A stretch of 64,000 nucleotides of DNA. Origin: Lysinibacillus sp. G4S2 (GTDB taxonomy: Bacteria; Bacillota; Bacilli; Bacillales_A; Planococcaceae). Numbering within the stretch: position 1 is the first letter of the stretch; the number at the start of each line of letters is the position of its first letter. Made by a program: the position numbers and the translations under genes. The DNA lies in contig NZ_JAUCFJ010000002.1 of NCBI RefSeq assembly GCF_030348505.1, forward strand, positions 1,802,001 to 1,866,000. The letters run 5' to 3'. The notes beneath the pieces were generated by a model. It worked only from the letters and a program-made list of their open reading frames with translations, did no database searches and was not told the origin of the DNA. Below, piece after piece: positions 53,431-62,620 of this stretch.

Positions 53431-53880
53431 AAGAAAACCTCCTTTCAAAAAAATACTTCATAATAATAACAATACTAAAGTTATAAATCTACAGTGAAAA
53501 ATATCCAGTATTTAGTGGTAATCATACAATTATACTATTTTTACTAAAGGTATATGTTATTTTGATGATGAATTTTTGATAAAATATTGATTGAATTGTA
53601 AAAAAAAAATGGAATTAATGGAAAACTAGTGGTGAAGAATCATTTTATAAAAAATTTTTGTTCTTTACTTTGGATGCAACTAATTTTGAAATGAAAATAT
53701 TGAAGAGTACATCATATGCTGTAATTATTGGGCTCATCACCAAAAATTGTGGATGACACTTGTTAAAACGTATGGTAAAGAACAGCATAAATGTGTTTTT
53801 TCTATCTAAAAGTAATAGTAGGATGCACATAAAAAGAGGGCAGGACATAAGTACATTTTTAAAGCGAAAATTAAAAATTA

Positions 53881-53940
53881 CACATCAGAAAAGCGCGAGA
53901 AATCAACGTTTCTAAAATTGATTTCTCGCGCCTTTTTAGG
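53881..53940 (+). repeat. Hairpin repeat, left boundary of the amide-hydrolase block
   Basis: GCGCGAGAAATCAA / TTGATTTCTCGCGC perfect 14-bp stem followed by TTTTT, preceded by CACATCAGAAAA. The whole motif is the reverse complement of 58468-58521. Just upstream is a GAGGGCAGGACATAA variant of the common intergenic GAGGCTGGGACATAA motif. It can also act as a terminator. Confidence 0.75.
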
Positions 53941-54133
53941 TTTTGGCCAATTTTTTCTCAACCTCTTTTTATAGTTACGTAATAATAATCCTTTTAACCT
54001 TTTGTCTAAAAAAAAGTAAAATTAATTACCTTTTGTAAGAATGTAAGACAATTTATTTTTAGTAAAATAAATGAATAGACTAACACACTCCGATTTTTCT
54101 GAATATTCAATTTATATAACGAGGAGGAATTAT

Positions 54134-55750
54134 ATGAAAGCGAACATTGCTTTTTTAAATGGTGAAGTAATTACTGTAGATGGACAAGATTCTATCCGAG
54201 AGGCTCTAGCGATTTCTGATAACAAAATAGTAGCAGTTGGTTCGAATGAGGAGATTAAAGATTTAATTGATGATTCTACACAAGTATTTGACTTGGAAGG
54301 AAAATCAATTCTACCTGGAATTATTGATGCTCACTTACATTTGGTCACGTATGGTACTTTTCATCTCAGTATCAGCTGTAAAGAGCCCGAGTTCGATTCT
54401 ATAGATGCGATTTTGACTGCTTTAAAAGACAAAGCTGCTACTACGCCAAAGGGTCAGTGGATTCGCGCTTGGGGTTTCAATGAACGAACGGTTAAGGAAA
54501 AACGATATCCTACTCTTGAAGAATTAGACAACATTACGAAAGACCACCCGATTGTCATTACCCGTACTTGCTGTCACATCGGAATTGTCAATTCAGTTGC
54601 TTTACATCTAGCAGGTATTGACGAAACAACTCCTGATCCTCAAGGAGGTTTAATTGAAAGAAATGCAATAGGTCAACGAACTGGACGATTGATCGAAACT
54701 GCATATATGCAGTTTAGTGAGATTGCATCTTATTCAAATGAAGAAGTTTATCAAGCCATTCAAATCGCACAGCAACATTTCTTAAAAGTTGGCATTACAA
54801 GTATTCATGAAGCTGGAACGTTTACAAAAGAAAGTTACCGAATGTTACAATTAGCCTCCCAAAAAGGTGATTTGAAAATTCGTGTCTATGCGATGATTGC
54901 TACTTTAAATGACTGTAGGCAGTTCACATTAAATATGATGGAATCTGGGGTATTAACTGGAACTGGAAATGAATTCTTTAAAGTGGGTCCTGCTAAATTG
55001 TTTACAGATGGTAGTAGTACTGGTCCGACTATTGCTACCCGTGAAGGTTATACAAGCAATCCCGACGATCGTGGAATCTTATATTACACCGAGGATGAAA
55101 TTTATGAAGTACTTGGTAAAGCACATGAATTAGGCTATCAAATTACTGTACATGCTCAAGGTGATCAAGCAATTGAAATGTATTTGAATGTTGTAGAACG
55201 CGCTTTACAAGAAAATCCTCGTGAAAATCATCGACATCGTATTGAACACGCTGGAATTTCAAGCCCTGATTTACAGCAACGAATGAAAGAGTTAAAGGTG
55301 ATTCCAATACCTAATCCACCATTTCCGTATGAGTTTGGTTAAAGTTATTTAACGAATTACGGTGAACGTACGGACTTTATGTACCCTGCACGAGACTTTA
55401 TTGATCAAGGAATTATTGCTGCTGCTGGGTCAGACTCACCAGTTACAACCTACAATCCGTTTATTGGAATTTACGAAGCGGTCAATCGACTCACTGCCAA
55501 TGGAACTTCATTTGGTGAAAAACAAAAAATAGATGTTCTTGAAGCCATTCGTCTATATACCTATAACGGTGCATATGCAAGTTTTGACGAGGATATAAAG
55601 GGTAGTTTAGAACCCGGTAAATTAGCAGATATGATTGTACTCGATCGAAGTATTTTGAAAACCCTTCCACAAGATTTAAAAGATATTCAAGTCGAATTAA
55701 CAATGCTAGATGGTGATATTCTTTTCGAACGCTCTAAAACGAAATTATAG
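54134..55750 (+). pseudogene. Amidohydrolase (YtcJ-like) with in-frame nonsense codon
   Basis: 538 codons from ATG 54134 behind GAGGAGG. Metal-dependent amidohydrolase: the metal motif DAHLHLV near residue 60, FTDGSSTGP in the middle, the HAQGDQA histidine and HRIEHAG later, and AAGSDSPVTTYNPF near the end. An in-frame TAA at codon 403 (55340-55342) separates the halves. Both sides stay in the same frame and are conserved, so the lesion is recent, a sequencing error, or read through. It starts an apparent operon with an amide hydrolase and a transporter. Confidence 0.8.
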
Positions 55751-55771
55751 TGATGAGGCTGGGGGACTTTT

Positions 55772-56623
55772 ATGACAATAAAAATTTCAAGCTGTCAATT
55801 TGAATTGCAAAAAGTTGATCATTTCTCTACCTTTAAAGACCGAATTTTACATGCATTCAATGATGTGCCACTTTCAAGCGATTATGTGCTCTTACCAGAA
55901 TTGTTTACGATGTCTTTACTAACAACTTATAACAATTACAATCAATTTGCAGAAAAAGATAATGAAAAACTAGGTTTCTTTTTAGATGACTATCTTCGAT
56001 TTTTTAATAATCTTTCACAGCAAAGAAAACAGATTATTATTGCAGGTTCTACAATTGAACCTACCTATAAAGGAAATTATAATACGACCTATATCTTTGA
56101 TGGAGAAGGCAATGTATTAAAACATCGGAAGACACATATTTTCCCTGCTGAATCTGCTTGGAACACTATAGAGGGAGATGAATTAGAAGTTTTCAAAATT
56201 GGACCAGTAACATTTGGTATTGCCATATGCTATGAAATAGAGATTCCAGAAATTGCACATATATATAGTCAAAAAGGTGCCGATATTATCTTTTGCCCTT
56301 CCTATACGTTCACTGAATATGGTTTCTGGAGAGTTCGCCATTGTGTTCATGCACGAAGTATTGAAAACCAACTCTATGTCGTTCATTGCCCTACGATTGG
56401 CGAAATCCAAGGACCCATTCAAAATGGATTTGGGACAACCGCTATTATAGGGCCTGCTGACTTACCTTGGACAAAAAATGGCGTCATTGCAGAAACTACA
56501 AGTAAATCAAGTACAGTTGTAACAGCTGAACTATCTCTTGAAGATCTATACGAAAATCGTAAAAATGGGGCTGCTACAACTTATAAAGATCGTATCCGTA
56601 GAAAAGACATTTATACATTATGA
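55772..56623 (+). CDS. Carbon-nitrogen hydrolase (nitrilase superfamily)
   Basis: 283 residues with the Glu-Lys-Cys triad visible: Glu in LLPELFTM, Lys in HRKTHIFP and Cys in GIAICYEIEIPE. Such enzymes hydrolyse amides, carbamoyl groups or nitriles. It lies 21 bp after the amidohydrolase and about 100 bp before the transporter genes, so a catabolic operon for an amide-type substrate is likely. The exact substrate is unknown. Confidence 0.88.
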   Translation: MTIKISSCQFELQKVDHFSTFKDRILHAFNDVPLSSDYVLLPELFTMSLLTTYNNYNQFAEKDNEKLGFFLDDYLRFFNNLSQQRKQIIIAGSTIEPTYKGNYNTTYIFDGEGNVLKHRKTHIFPAESAWNTIEGDELEVFKIGPVTFGIAICYEIEIPEIAHIYSQKGADIIFCPSYTFTEYGFWRVRHCVHARSIENQLYVVHCPTIGEIQGPIQNGFGTTAIIGPADLPWTKNGVIAETTSKSSTVVTAELSLEDLYENRKNGAATTYKDRIRRKDIYTL

Positions 56624-56720
56624 ATCCGTTTTTTGACTACAAATTTCCAGAATTATGCTCGTTAAACTGAGGGTTACACTACTATTTTGGACGATAAAAA
56701 GAAATTCCAAGGAGGCATAT

Positions 56721-56918
56721 ATGAAAAATATTAAACTGTTATTGTTGATACCGTTTATTGGAATGTGCTTATGTTTGCCCTTTGCAAATAAAATAGAGCC
56801 TTATATTTTGGGTTTACCTTTTCTCCTGTTCTGGATTACTTTATGGATGATATTATCGTCAGTAGTGTTAGCGATTGTGTATAAATTGGATCCTGAAAAC
56901 CAAGGAGGCGAAGAATAA
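56721..56918 (+). CDS. DUF3311 small membrane protein, transporter partner
   Basis: 65 residues from ATG 56721 (AAGGAGG). Two membrane segments, ending in the polar tail KLDPENQGGEE. Small proteins of this kind are encoded directly before sodium:solute symporters, and here the stop overlaps the symporter start by one base. It probably assists the assembly or function of that transporter. Confidence 0.82.
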   Translation: MKNIKLLLLIPFIGMCLCLPFANKIEPYILGLPFLLFWITLWMILSSVVLAIVYKLDPENQGGEE

Positions 56919-58399
56919 TGAATATAGCTTTACTGATTATCTTTGCATTTGCATTGATTGCTCTTTTCCTTGGTATACTAGCAACACGTGGAAAAAAAAT
57001 GAATGTCGATGAATTTGCTGTTGGTAATAAGGGTTTTGGTACATTATTCATTTTCCTACTAATTGCAGGAGAAGTTTATACTACTTTTACATTCCTTGGT
57101 GGTAGTGGTTGGGCTTATTCGAATGGAGCCGCTGCTTTTTATGTACCTGCATATATTTGTTTAGCATATGTTTTATCTTATTGGATTGCACCAAAGATTT
57201 GGAACTATGCTAAAGACCATCATATTATTTCTCAACCAGAATACTTTGCTTCCAAATATAAAAGTCCAATATTAGGATTAGTTGTAGCGTTTTTGGGTGC
57301 TATCGCCTTGATCCCATATTTAGTTATACAATTAAAAGGGTTAGGTATTATTGTTTCAGAGGCTTCCTATGGAGGGATTAGTCCAATTGTGGCTAGTACT
57401 ATTGGTGCCATAATTATTACAATTTATGTTACCATCTCAGGTATCCATGGCTCTGCTTGGACAGCTGTATTAAAGGATATCATGATATTAGGCGTCATTG
57501 TATTTTTAGGAATTTATATTCCATACCATTATTTTGGAGGCATACAACCTCTATTTGAAGCTGTAGAAAAAATAAAACCAGAAAGCTTAACTCTCGCTAG
57601 TTCTGGCTTAAGTATTTCTTGGTTTGTCTCAACTATTTTATTAAATGCGTTCGGATTCTATTTATTACCAACCAGCTTTTCAGTATTATTTTCATCTAAG
57701 AGTGCAAAAGCATTGAAGAAAAATGCCATTACCTTACCTTTGTATACGCTATTACTCTTATTCGCATTTTTCATTGGTTTTGCAGCCATTGTAGAGATTC
57801 CTGGATTACAAGGGGCTGAAGGAGATTTATCATTACTCCGATTAACGATTCAAACATTTGATCCTTGGATAGTAGGCGTTGTCGGTGCTGCTGGGTTATT
57901 AACTGCTTTAGTACCAGCATCTGTTATGTTAATGTCTGCTTCAGTTGGATTAATGACTGGATTTTACAAACTTGTGAAACCAAAGGCAACAGATCGCCAA
58001 CAGTTATTTGCTTCAAAAATATTTGTGTTTGCTATCATATTGGTTGCATTCATCTTCACGATTACTGGAGGAGATGCACTAGCAATCTTGAACATTATGT
58101 CATACAGCTTAATAACACAACTTTTTCCAGCGCTCCTGTTTAGTTTCTATAAAAATCGCATTCTTAACAAAATCGGTGCAATGGCAGGAATTTTTACCGG
58201 TGTAGGAATCGTATTTTATAGTGCCATAACATCACATAAACTAATTGACTTTTTCCCGAACATTCCAAACGTAATTAATGACATCAGTACAGGAATGATT
58301 GCTCTTATTTTTAACTTTGCAGTAGCTATTGTAGTAAGTCTTGCAACCAATCATTTAGTTGCGGCAAAGAAGGACGATATTGAAACACTTGTAGTATAA
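56918..58399 (+). CDS. Sodium:solute symporter (SSS family)
   Basis: 493 residues with about thirteen membrane segments and SSS features (GEVYTTFTFLGGSGWAYSNG, ISGIHGSAWTAVLKDI, LVPASVMLMSAS). The substrate is probably the amide or ureide processed by the upstream enzymes, since all are in one direction and close together. It is followed by a hairpin repeat at 58433-58521 that could terminate the transcript. Confidence 0.9.
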   Translation: MNIALLIIFAFALIALFLGILATRGKKMNVDEFAVGNKGFGTLFIFLLIAGEVYTTFTFLGGSGWAYSNGAAAFYVPAYICLAYVLSYWIAPKIWNYAKDHHIISQPEYFASKYKSPILGLVVAFLGAIALIPYLVIQLKGLGIIVSEASYGGISPIVASTIGAIIITIYVTISGIHGSAWTAVLKDIMILGVIVFLGIYIPYHYFGGIQPLFEAVEKIKPESLTLASSGLSISWFVSTILLNAFGFYLLPTSFSVLFSSKSAKALKKNAITLPLYTLLLLFAFFIGFAAIVEIPGLQGAEGDLSLLRLTIQTFDPWIVGVVGAAGLLTALVPASVMLMSASVGLMTGFYKLVKPKATDRQQLFASKIFVFAIILVAFIFTITGGDALAILNIMSYSLITQLFPALLFSFYKNRILNKIGAMAGIFTGVGIVFYSAITSHKLIDFFPNIPNVINDISTGMIALIFNFAVAIVVSLATNHLVAAKKDDIETLVV

Positions 58400-58432
58400 A
58401 AATGACTTGATTTTATATTACTTATTATAAAA

Positions 58433-58521
58433 TTGAGGCTGGGACATAACTGGTCAAAACTTTAAAAAGCGAGAGAAATCAATTTTAGAAACGTTGATTT
58501 CTTGCGCTTTTCTGATGTGAA
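58433..58521 (+). repeat. Hairpin repeat with GAGGCTGGGACATAA, right boundary of the block
   Basis: GAGGCTGGGACATAAC is followed by the stem GCGAGAGAAATCAA / TTGATTTCTTGCGC and CTTTTCTGATGTG. The stem-loop part is the inverse of 53881-53940, including opposite loop sequence, so the block from 54.1 to 58.4 kb is bracketed by inverted repeats. Confidence 0.75.
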
Positions 58522-58732
58522 TTTTCTAGATGCGTTTCTCGGAAGTTTTTCTTTAAAGACTACTTTTTTGGGACATTTGAAACCTGCTAAATTTTTTTGT
58601 AATCGTAATGATTTCTTCTTCCGTTAATTGATGGCCATCCTTTTTAACAACGATTGCTGTTACAACCTCACCCTAGTTAGGATCTAGAGTTCCTATAATT
58701 GCAACTTCTGCCATCCATTCTTTAGGCTATGC
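58519..58732 (-). pseudogene. C-terminal fragment of an acyl-CoA synthetase
   Basis: Minus-strand translation gives EVAIIGTLDPN, a stop where a tryptophan is usual, then GEVVTAIVVKKDGHQLTEEE. After a frameshift it reads AGFKCPKKVVFKEKLPRNAS. This is the AMP-binding-enzyme C-terminal domain, carrying at least one nonsense and one frame lesion and lacking everything upstream. It is a relic adjoining the membrane-protein copy 2. Confidence 0.8.
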
Positions 58733-59212
58733 TTTGAAAGGTTGATTCATGTGCATTAAGCCATAAATAGCATGGAATATTCCGCCTGTGATCAACGATA
58801 AAACGGTGTAAAGTACAGCTTTACCGGTATCACCTGACCAGCGATACAATAAGCGGTAAGAATAATAAATCCATAAACCAAACATGATAGGGAGTGAGAT
58901 AAAGCCAATTAAAGGGATGAGGAATAAAAATAATAATAATCCCGTAAAAATCAGTGTAGGTTTTAATGCTGCCGCACGCACCGCTTTATCATCATCACCC
59001 TTTGCAGTCAAAAGAAAAAGGCTATAGATATTTATAATTGGGATCCAAGCAATATAAGCCATATCACTAAAGCCATTTTTTTCAGATGCCTTATAATAAA
59101 TTAGTGCGTTAAAAATATAGCCCGCTAATGCAAAGACAAGTAGAATTAACAAAAAAAGTGCTAAAAACAAATCAAGGATTGCATCATTATACTCAGTAGC
59201 ATCATAGCTCAT
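58727..59212 (-). CDS. Small multi-pass membrane protein, copy 2
   Basis: 161 residues from ATG 59212 (AAAGGAGG). Four membrane segments, with AYIAWIPIINIYSLFLLTAKGDDD shared with the copy at 52945-53430 apart from two positions. A decayed third fragment lies near 61400. Function unknown. The 380 bp upstream (to 59610) hold no supported gene and resemble the region upstream of copy 1. Confidence 0.75.
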   Translation of the reverse strand: MSYDATEYNDAILDLFLALFLLILLVFALAGYIFNALIYYKASEKNGFSDMAYIAWIPIINIYSLFLLTAKGDDDKAVRAAALKPTLIFTGLLLFLFLIPLIGFISLPIMFGLWIYYSYRLLYRWSGDTGKAVLYTVLSLITGGIFHAIYGLMHMNQPFKA

Positions 59213-59610
59213 TTGAAAACCTCCTTTCAAAAAAATTCCTCCTTATCATAACAAGTCAAAAGTGTTAAATCTAGAAAGGTTTGAATGCTATATTTAATTG
59301 AAATCAAACATTAGTACTATAATGTATTTGGAAAATTAATCTTTTGATGATGATTATTTGAATAATAATAAAAAAATGAAAAAAACATCCTTGAAAATAT
59401 TAGTATAATAGTTTTGAAGAACCATTTTTAAATTTTTGTTCGTTTACCTGAAAGGGTGCAAGATTAGGGAAAAGGCTGTTAAATATTTATGTATTGATAG
59501 TGATTAGTTTTTATACTTTATGCAAATATCTAGGGCAAGAAAAGAACAACTTATTCAAACGATTCGACAGAAATATGGGAAATAATGCTGTATTAAAGGG
59601 GGACATAAGA

Positions 59611-59934
59611 ATGCCTGTATACAATAAATTAGTACGTGATTTGATTCCGCAAGTAATTGAAGCAGAGGGCAAAACTTGTAGCATAAGGGTGTTAGATTCC
59701 AGCGAACACCTAAAAGAAATAAAAGAGAAAATGCAAGAGGAGGCTATAGAATTTAAGGAGTCAGCATCTCAAAAAGAAGCCGTTGAGGAACTTGCAGATA
59801 TTTTGGAATTAGTACATGCAGCTATACATATGTACGGTGTGTCTTACGAACAATTAGAACAAATACGTACTCAAAAGAGGAGGCAACGCGGAGGATTTTC
59901 GAAAGGTATATATTTAGTTGAGGTGAAGGAGTAG
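59611..59934 (+). CDS. MazG-like nucleotide pyrophosphohydrolase
   Basis: 107 residues from ATG 59611 (AAAGGGGGA upstream; the longer frame from 59494 has no ribosome site). The family opening is YNKLVRDLIPQVIE. The helical metal-binding pattern is EEAIEFKES...EAVEELADILELVHA, with the paired ExxE/ExxD acids. Such enzymes hydrolyse (d)NTPs or related nucleotides. The last residues (RGGFSKGIYL) match the family end. It is 10 bp upstream of an HNH nuclease gene, a probable operon. Confidence 0.85.
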   Translation: MPVYNKLVRDLIPQVIEAEGKTCSIRVLDSSEHLKEIKEKMQEEAIEFKESASQKEAVEELADILELVHAAIHMYGVSYEQLEQIRTQKRRQRGGFSKGIYLVEVKE

Positions 59935-59944
59935 GGGAAACAGT

Positions 59945-60946
59945 ATGTCTCATGATTTAAAGGTTGGAGAAATACGGGAGCAATATGTAACTGAACATCA
60001 GATTTGGCAACATCTGAATAATTTTTACTATCGTTCATCAGTGTCAACTTCTTATAAGTTTGTCTTCTTTAAAGCTTTGCTTGAAAATTTATACAATGTA
60101 GATGAAAAGTTAGGACTCAGCTACAATCAAATATTTTATTCATTCACAAATATTTATTGGAATTTAGTAATCCATCACAAACTAGCACAGTCTCCTAATA
60201 AAAATAAACCGGCTCGTGCCCAAACCATTTTGCAGAAATATGCAAATGACAACGCTATTCCTTCCGAATGGCAATTCGATCAGCTTGTGGATTCTTTGCA
60301 ACTAAAAATTGTTAATGAGGTGAAACGTGACTGTAAGCAGAACGTTATCGGCGCATTTTACGGAGATACAGCAGGTGTATTCTATGAATTTGACATCAAA
60401 CATGCACATTTTTGTTTCAATAGCCCTGTTTATCAATTCATGAAAAAATACCAGCGAGTTTTAATAAACCTAACAAATTATCATTTAGTCAAATACCTCG
60501 AAAAAGTGAATGAAGCCACAAGTACAATGGCTTTACTCTCAAAAATAGAGGTAATTTCAAAGCGTAGTTCTTTAGAGACATTCTACAAAGTTCTTACACA
60601 ATTTGAACAAAATCGATGCTTCTATTGTAACTGTGATTTATCAATTAACCGTCGAAAAACACACGTCGATCACTTTATTCCGTGGAGTTTTGTTCAAAGT
60701 GATAATTTATGGAATTTAGTGTTGGCATGTAATGATTGTAATTTGCAAAAAAGTGACAAACTTTCAACACGATTTTATTTAGAGTCCATGCTCGATAGAA
60801 ATGATAATTTAGTTTCAATTGTGAGCGAACCAACTTATTTCCATACATATGAAAATAAAAAACTTGTAGATTTATATGATTACTCAATAATGAATGGTTA
60901 TACGACGTTGTGGAAGCCAAGGAAGGTATACGAGTTGAAGAATTAA
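59945..60946 (+). CDS. HNH endonuclease with novel N-terminal region
   Basis: 333 residues. The last third has an HNH nuclease: zinc cysteines CFYCNC (about 222), HVDHFIPWSF with the catalytic histidine (about 240) and LACNDCNLQKSDKL (about 263). The first 210 residues are helical, rich in aromatic residues, and I do not recognise them; they could sense a ligand or target. It is coupled to a nucleotide pyrophosphohydrolase, a pairing that fits a defence module, but no direct evidence is visible. Confidence 0.85.
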   Translation: MSHDLKVGEIREQYVTEHQIWQHLNNFYYRSSVSTSYKFVFFKALLENLYNVDEKLGLSYNQIFYSFTNIYWNLVIHHKLAQSPNKNKPARAQTILQKYANDNAIPSEWQFDQLVDSLQLKIVNEVKRDCKQNVIGAFYGDTAGVFYEFDIKHAHFCFNSPVYQFMKKYQRVLINLTNYHLVKYLEKVNEATSTMALLSKIEVISKRSSLETFYKVLTQFEQNRCFYCNCDLSINRRKTHVDHFIPWSFVQSDNLWNLVLACNDCNLQKSDKLSTRFYLESMLDRNDNLVSIVSEPTYFHTYENKKLVDLYDYSIMNGYTTLWKPRKVYELKN

Positions 60947-61095
60947 CATAGAAAACCTCCGATTAAAACTGAAATATCCACAAACCCGATGTCACGTTTC
61001 TAAGGTAGTGTAATTATTTCAAGTGTTGTCAGGTTTGATAATCCTATTATTTCAAGATATAGTTCTTAATACAGATACAATAAGGAGGAATGGAT

Positions 61096-61323
61096 ATGGC
61101 AGAAATTAAATACGAAATTATTGAAACAATTGCAGTATTATCGGAAGGCAATAAAGGGTGGAAAAAAGAATTGAATTTAATTAGTTGGAATGAACGTGAA
61201 CCGAAATACGATATTAGAGATTGGTCCGAGGATCATACAAAGATGGGGAAGGGTGTTACGTTGTCACTGTCTGAAATACAGCTTTTGAAAAAGTCGTTAG
61301 CTAAATTGTCAGACTTAGATTGA
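61096..61323 (+). CDS. PC4/YdbC-type single-stranded-DNA-binding protein
   Basis: 75 residues from ATG 61096, with AAGGAGGA well spaced. It resembles the bacterial PC4-like (YdbC) family: a beta-sheet part with GWKKELNLISWNEREPKYDIRDW, then MGKGVTLSLSEIQLLKKSL. Related proteins bind single-stranded DNA as dimers. Monocistronic; the promoter is not clear. Confidence 0.82.
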   Translation: MAEIKYEIIETIAVLSEGNKGWKKELNLISWNEREPKYDIRDWSEDHTKMGKGVTLSLSEIQLLKKSLAKLSDLD

Positions 61324-61369
61324 TGGACAAAGATACTCTTTAGTGTTGTCTTAAGTTAATTGCTTAAGT

Positions 61370-61462
61370 GGGCTATACTTTGAATGGTCGATTCATGTTC
61401 ATGAAGCGATAGATGTAGAGTATAGCATTTCTCCTGACAAACGATACAGGTGATAACAACTT
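61370..61462 (-). pseudogene. Decayed third copy of the small membrane protein
   Basis: Minus-strand pieces read YRLSGE and then MNMNRPFKV before a stop, matching the end of copies 1 and 2 (YRWSGD...MHMNQPFKA) but with an internal deletion and frame change. Only about 90 bp remain. Confidence 0.6.
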
Positions 61463-61583
61463 AGGTTTTTAATCTTGTGAGGATTTTCGATAGAATATAT
61501 TTCGTAAAATTGTTAGACTAACAATAGCAACAATTCATAAAGCAGGTGGCGGCTGAACTCCCTTTAGAGAGGGGGTGAGGCGG

Positions 61584-61691
61584 ATGACAGTATTTGAAGC
61601 ATTCAGTTTAATTGTGCAGTGTGGCCTTTTGCTAATTGCAGTGCTTACACTGATGCTTAGCATTATTGTCTCTCAAAATAAAAAGAAATAG
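61584..61691 (+). CDS. Type I toxin (TxpA/BsrG/Fst-like holin-like peptide)
   Basis: 35 residues: MTVFEAFSLIVQ opening, one membrane helix (LLLIAVLTLMLSIIV) and a basic end QNKKK. This is the classic pattern of membrane-damaging type I toxins. The ribosome site GGGGGTGAGG can pair with an upstream CTCCC stretch (about 61557), hiding it. A terminator follows at 61776. The region 61692-61775 (GCCACCCTGCCGGC, GTGACAATTTC, a GCCGC/GCGGC stem) is where an antisense antitoxin RNA would be made from the other strand. Confidence 0.8.
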   Translation: MTVFEAFSLIVQCGLLLIAVLTLMLSIIVSQNKKK

Positions 61692-61775
61692 CCACCCTGC
61701 CGGCTAAGTAAGGTGACAATTTCTATAACTTTAACTTGGTCAGCCGCTATGGTGCGGCATGATTGTTGCTGGTTT

Positions 61776-61807
61776 GACTGGATGTTGACGCATCCAGTCT
61801 TTTTTAT
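61776..61807 (+). terminator. Terminator of the toxin mRNA
   Basis: GACTGGATG / CATCCAGTC stem followed by TTTTTT. Confidence 0.88.
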
Positions 61808-61877
61808 TCTATATTTAGTGTAACATATTTATTCTAAGAAGAACATTTTGCCCGTCTTACTAAAACAAAATTCACGA

Positions 61878-62504
61878 TTAAATGAATTTTGCAATGTCAT
61901 TCAGCTCTAAACGAGATGAGCCATAAGCTGGTGCTGCTGCTTTACCGATTGCGATTAAGACGATTGGCACTAGATTATCTGTTAATTCAAAGCGTTTCGC
62001 AAAAGCCTCTTTATTAAAGCCAGCCATTGGTACCGTATCATAGCCCATGTCTTTTGCTAAAAGCATAATTTGCATGGAAATTAAGCCGGCATCAAATGTA
62101 GCAATATTTTTTAGAACTTCTTTAGGAAGGTTTGGATACAGTCTTAATGAGTTTTCAATCATAACATTTTTTGTCGCTTCATCCATATAGCCAAGCTCGA
62201 AATTTTTTGTGTAGACTTCTTCTACATTTTTGTACATTTCAGTATCGCCTAATACTGCAATAATGGCAGAGGCAGTTTCCACTTGCTCCTGGTTATTAGC
62301 AATTGAGCGTAATTCTTTTTTTACTGCCTCATCTTGGATGACTAAAAAGCGCCAAGGCTGTAGATTGCTTGATGATGGAGCTGTTGTTGCCTCTACAAGT
62401 AATTCCTCTAATTCTGCTTGTGGAATTTTATAGTTTGCCTCATATTTACGTACAGATTTACGTTCGTGCATTACTTTATTTAAATAACTTTTTGTTATAG
62501 TCAT
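61878..62504 (-). CDS. Nitroreductase-family flavoprotein
   Basis: 208 residues. FMN-binding N-terminal motif ERKSVRKYE, then APSSSNLQPWRF (about 42-53) and the late GYDTVPMAGF segment. These enzymes reduce nitro compounds or quinones with NAD(P)H. The substrate is unknown. Its ATG follows AGGGAG. Monocistronic. Confidence 0.9.
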   Translation of the reverse strand: MTITKSYLNKVMHERKSVRKYEANYKIPQAELEELLVEATTAPSSSNLQPWRFLVIQDEAVKKELRSIANNQEQVETASAIIAVLGDTEMYKNVEEVYTKNFELGYMDEATKNVMIENSLRLYPNLPKEVLKNIATFDAGLISMQIMLLAKDMGYDTVPMAGFNKEAFAKRFELTDNLVPIVLIAIGKAAAPAYGSSRLELNDIAKFI

Positions 62505-62620
62505 CGTTAAAAATCTCCCTTATATATGATGAGATTTTACTATACGATAAACTTTTCAATATTCCAAGTAAAATTGCTCGAATTAAAGATTCTTGAATTG
62601 AAGAGGTTCCTTATAATTCT

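Noticed and set aside
53645..53848. 67-codon minus-strand ORF
   Set aside because: AT-rich hydrophobic frame without a ribosome site or recognisable family, in the region resembling the upstream DNA of the second membrane-protein copy.
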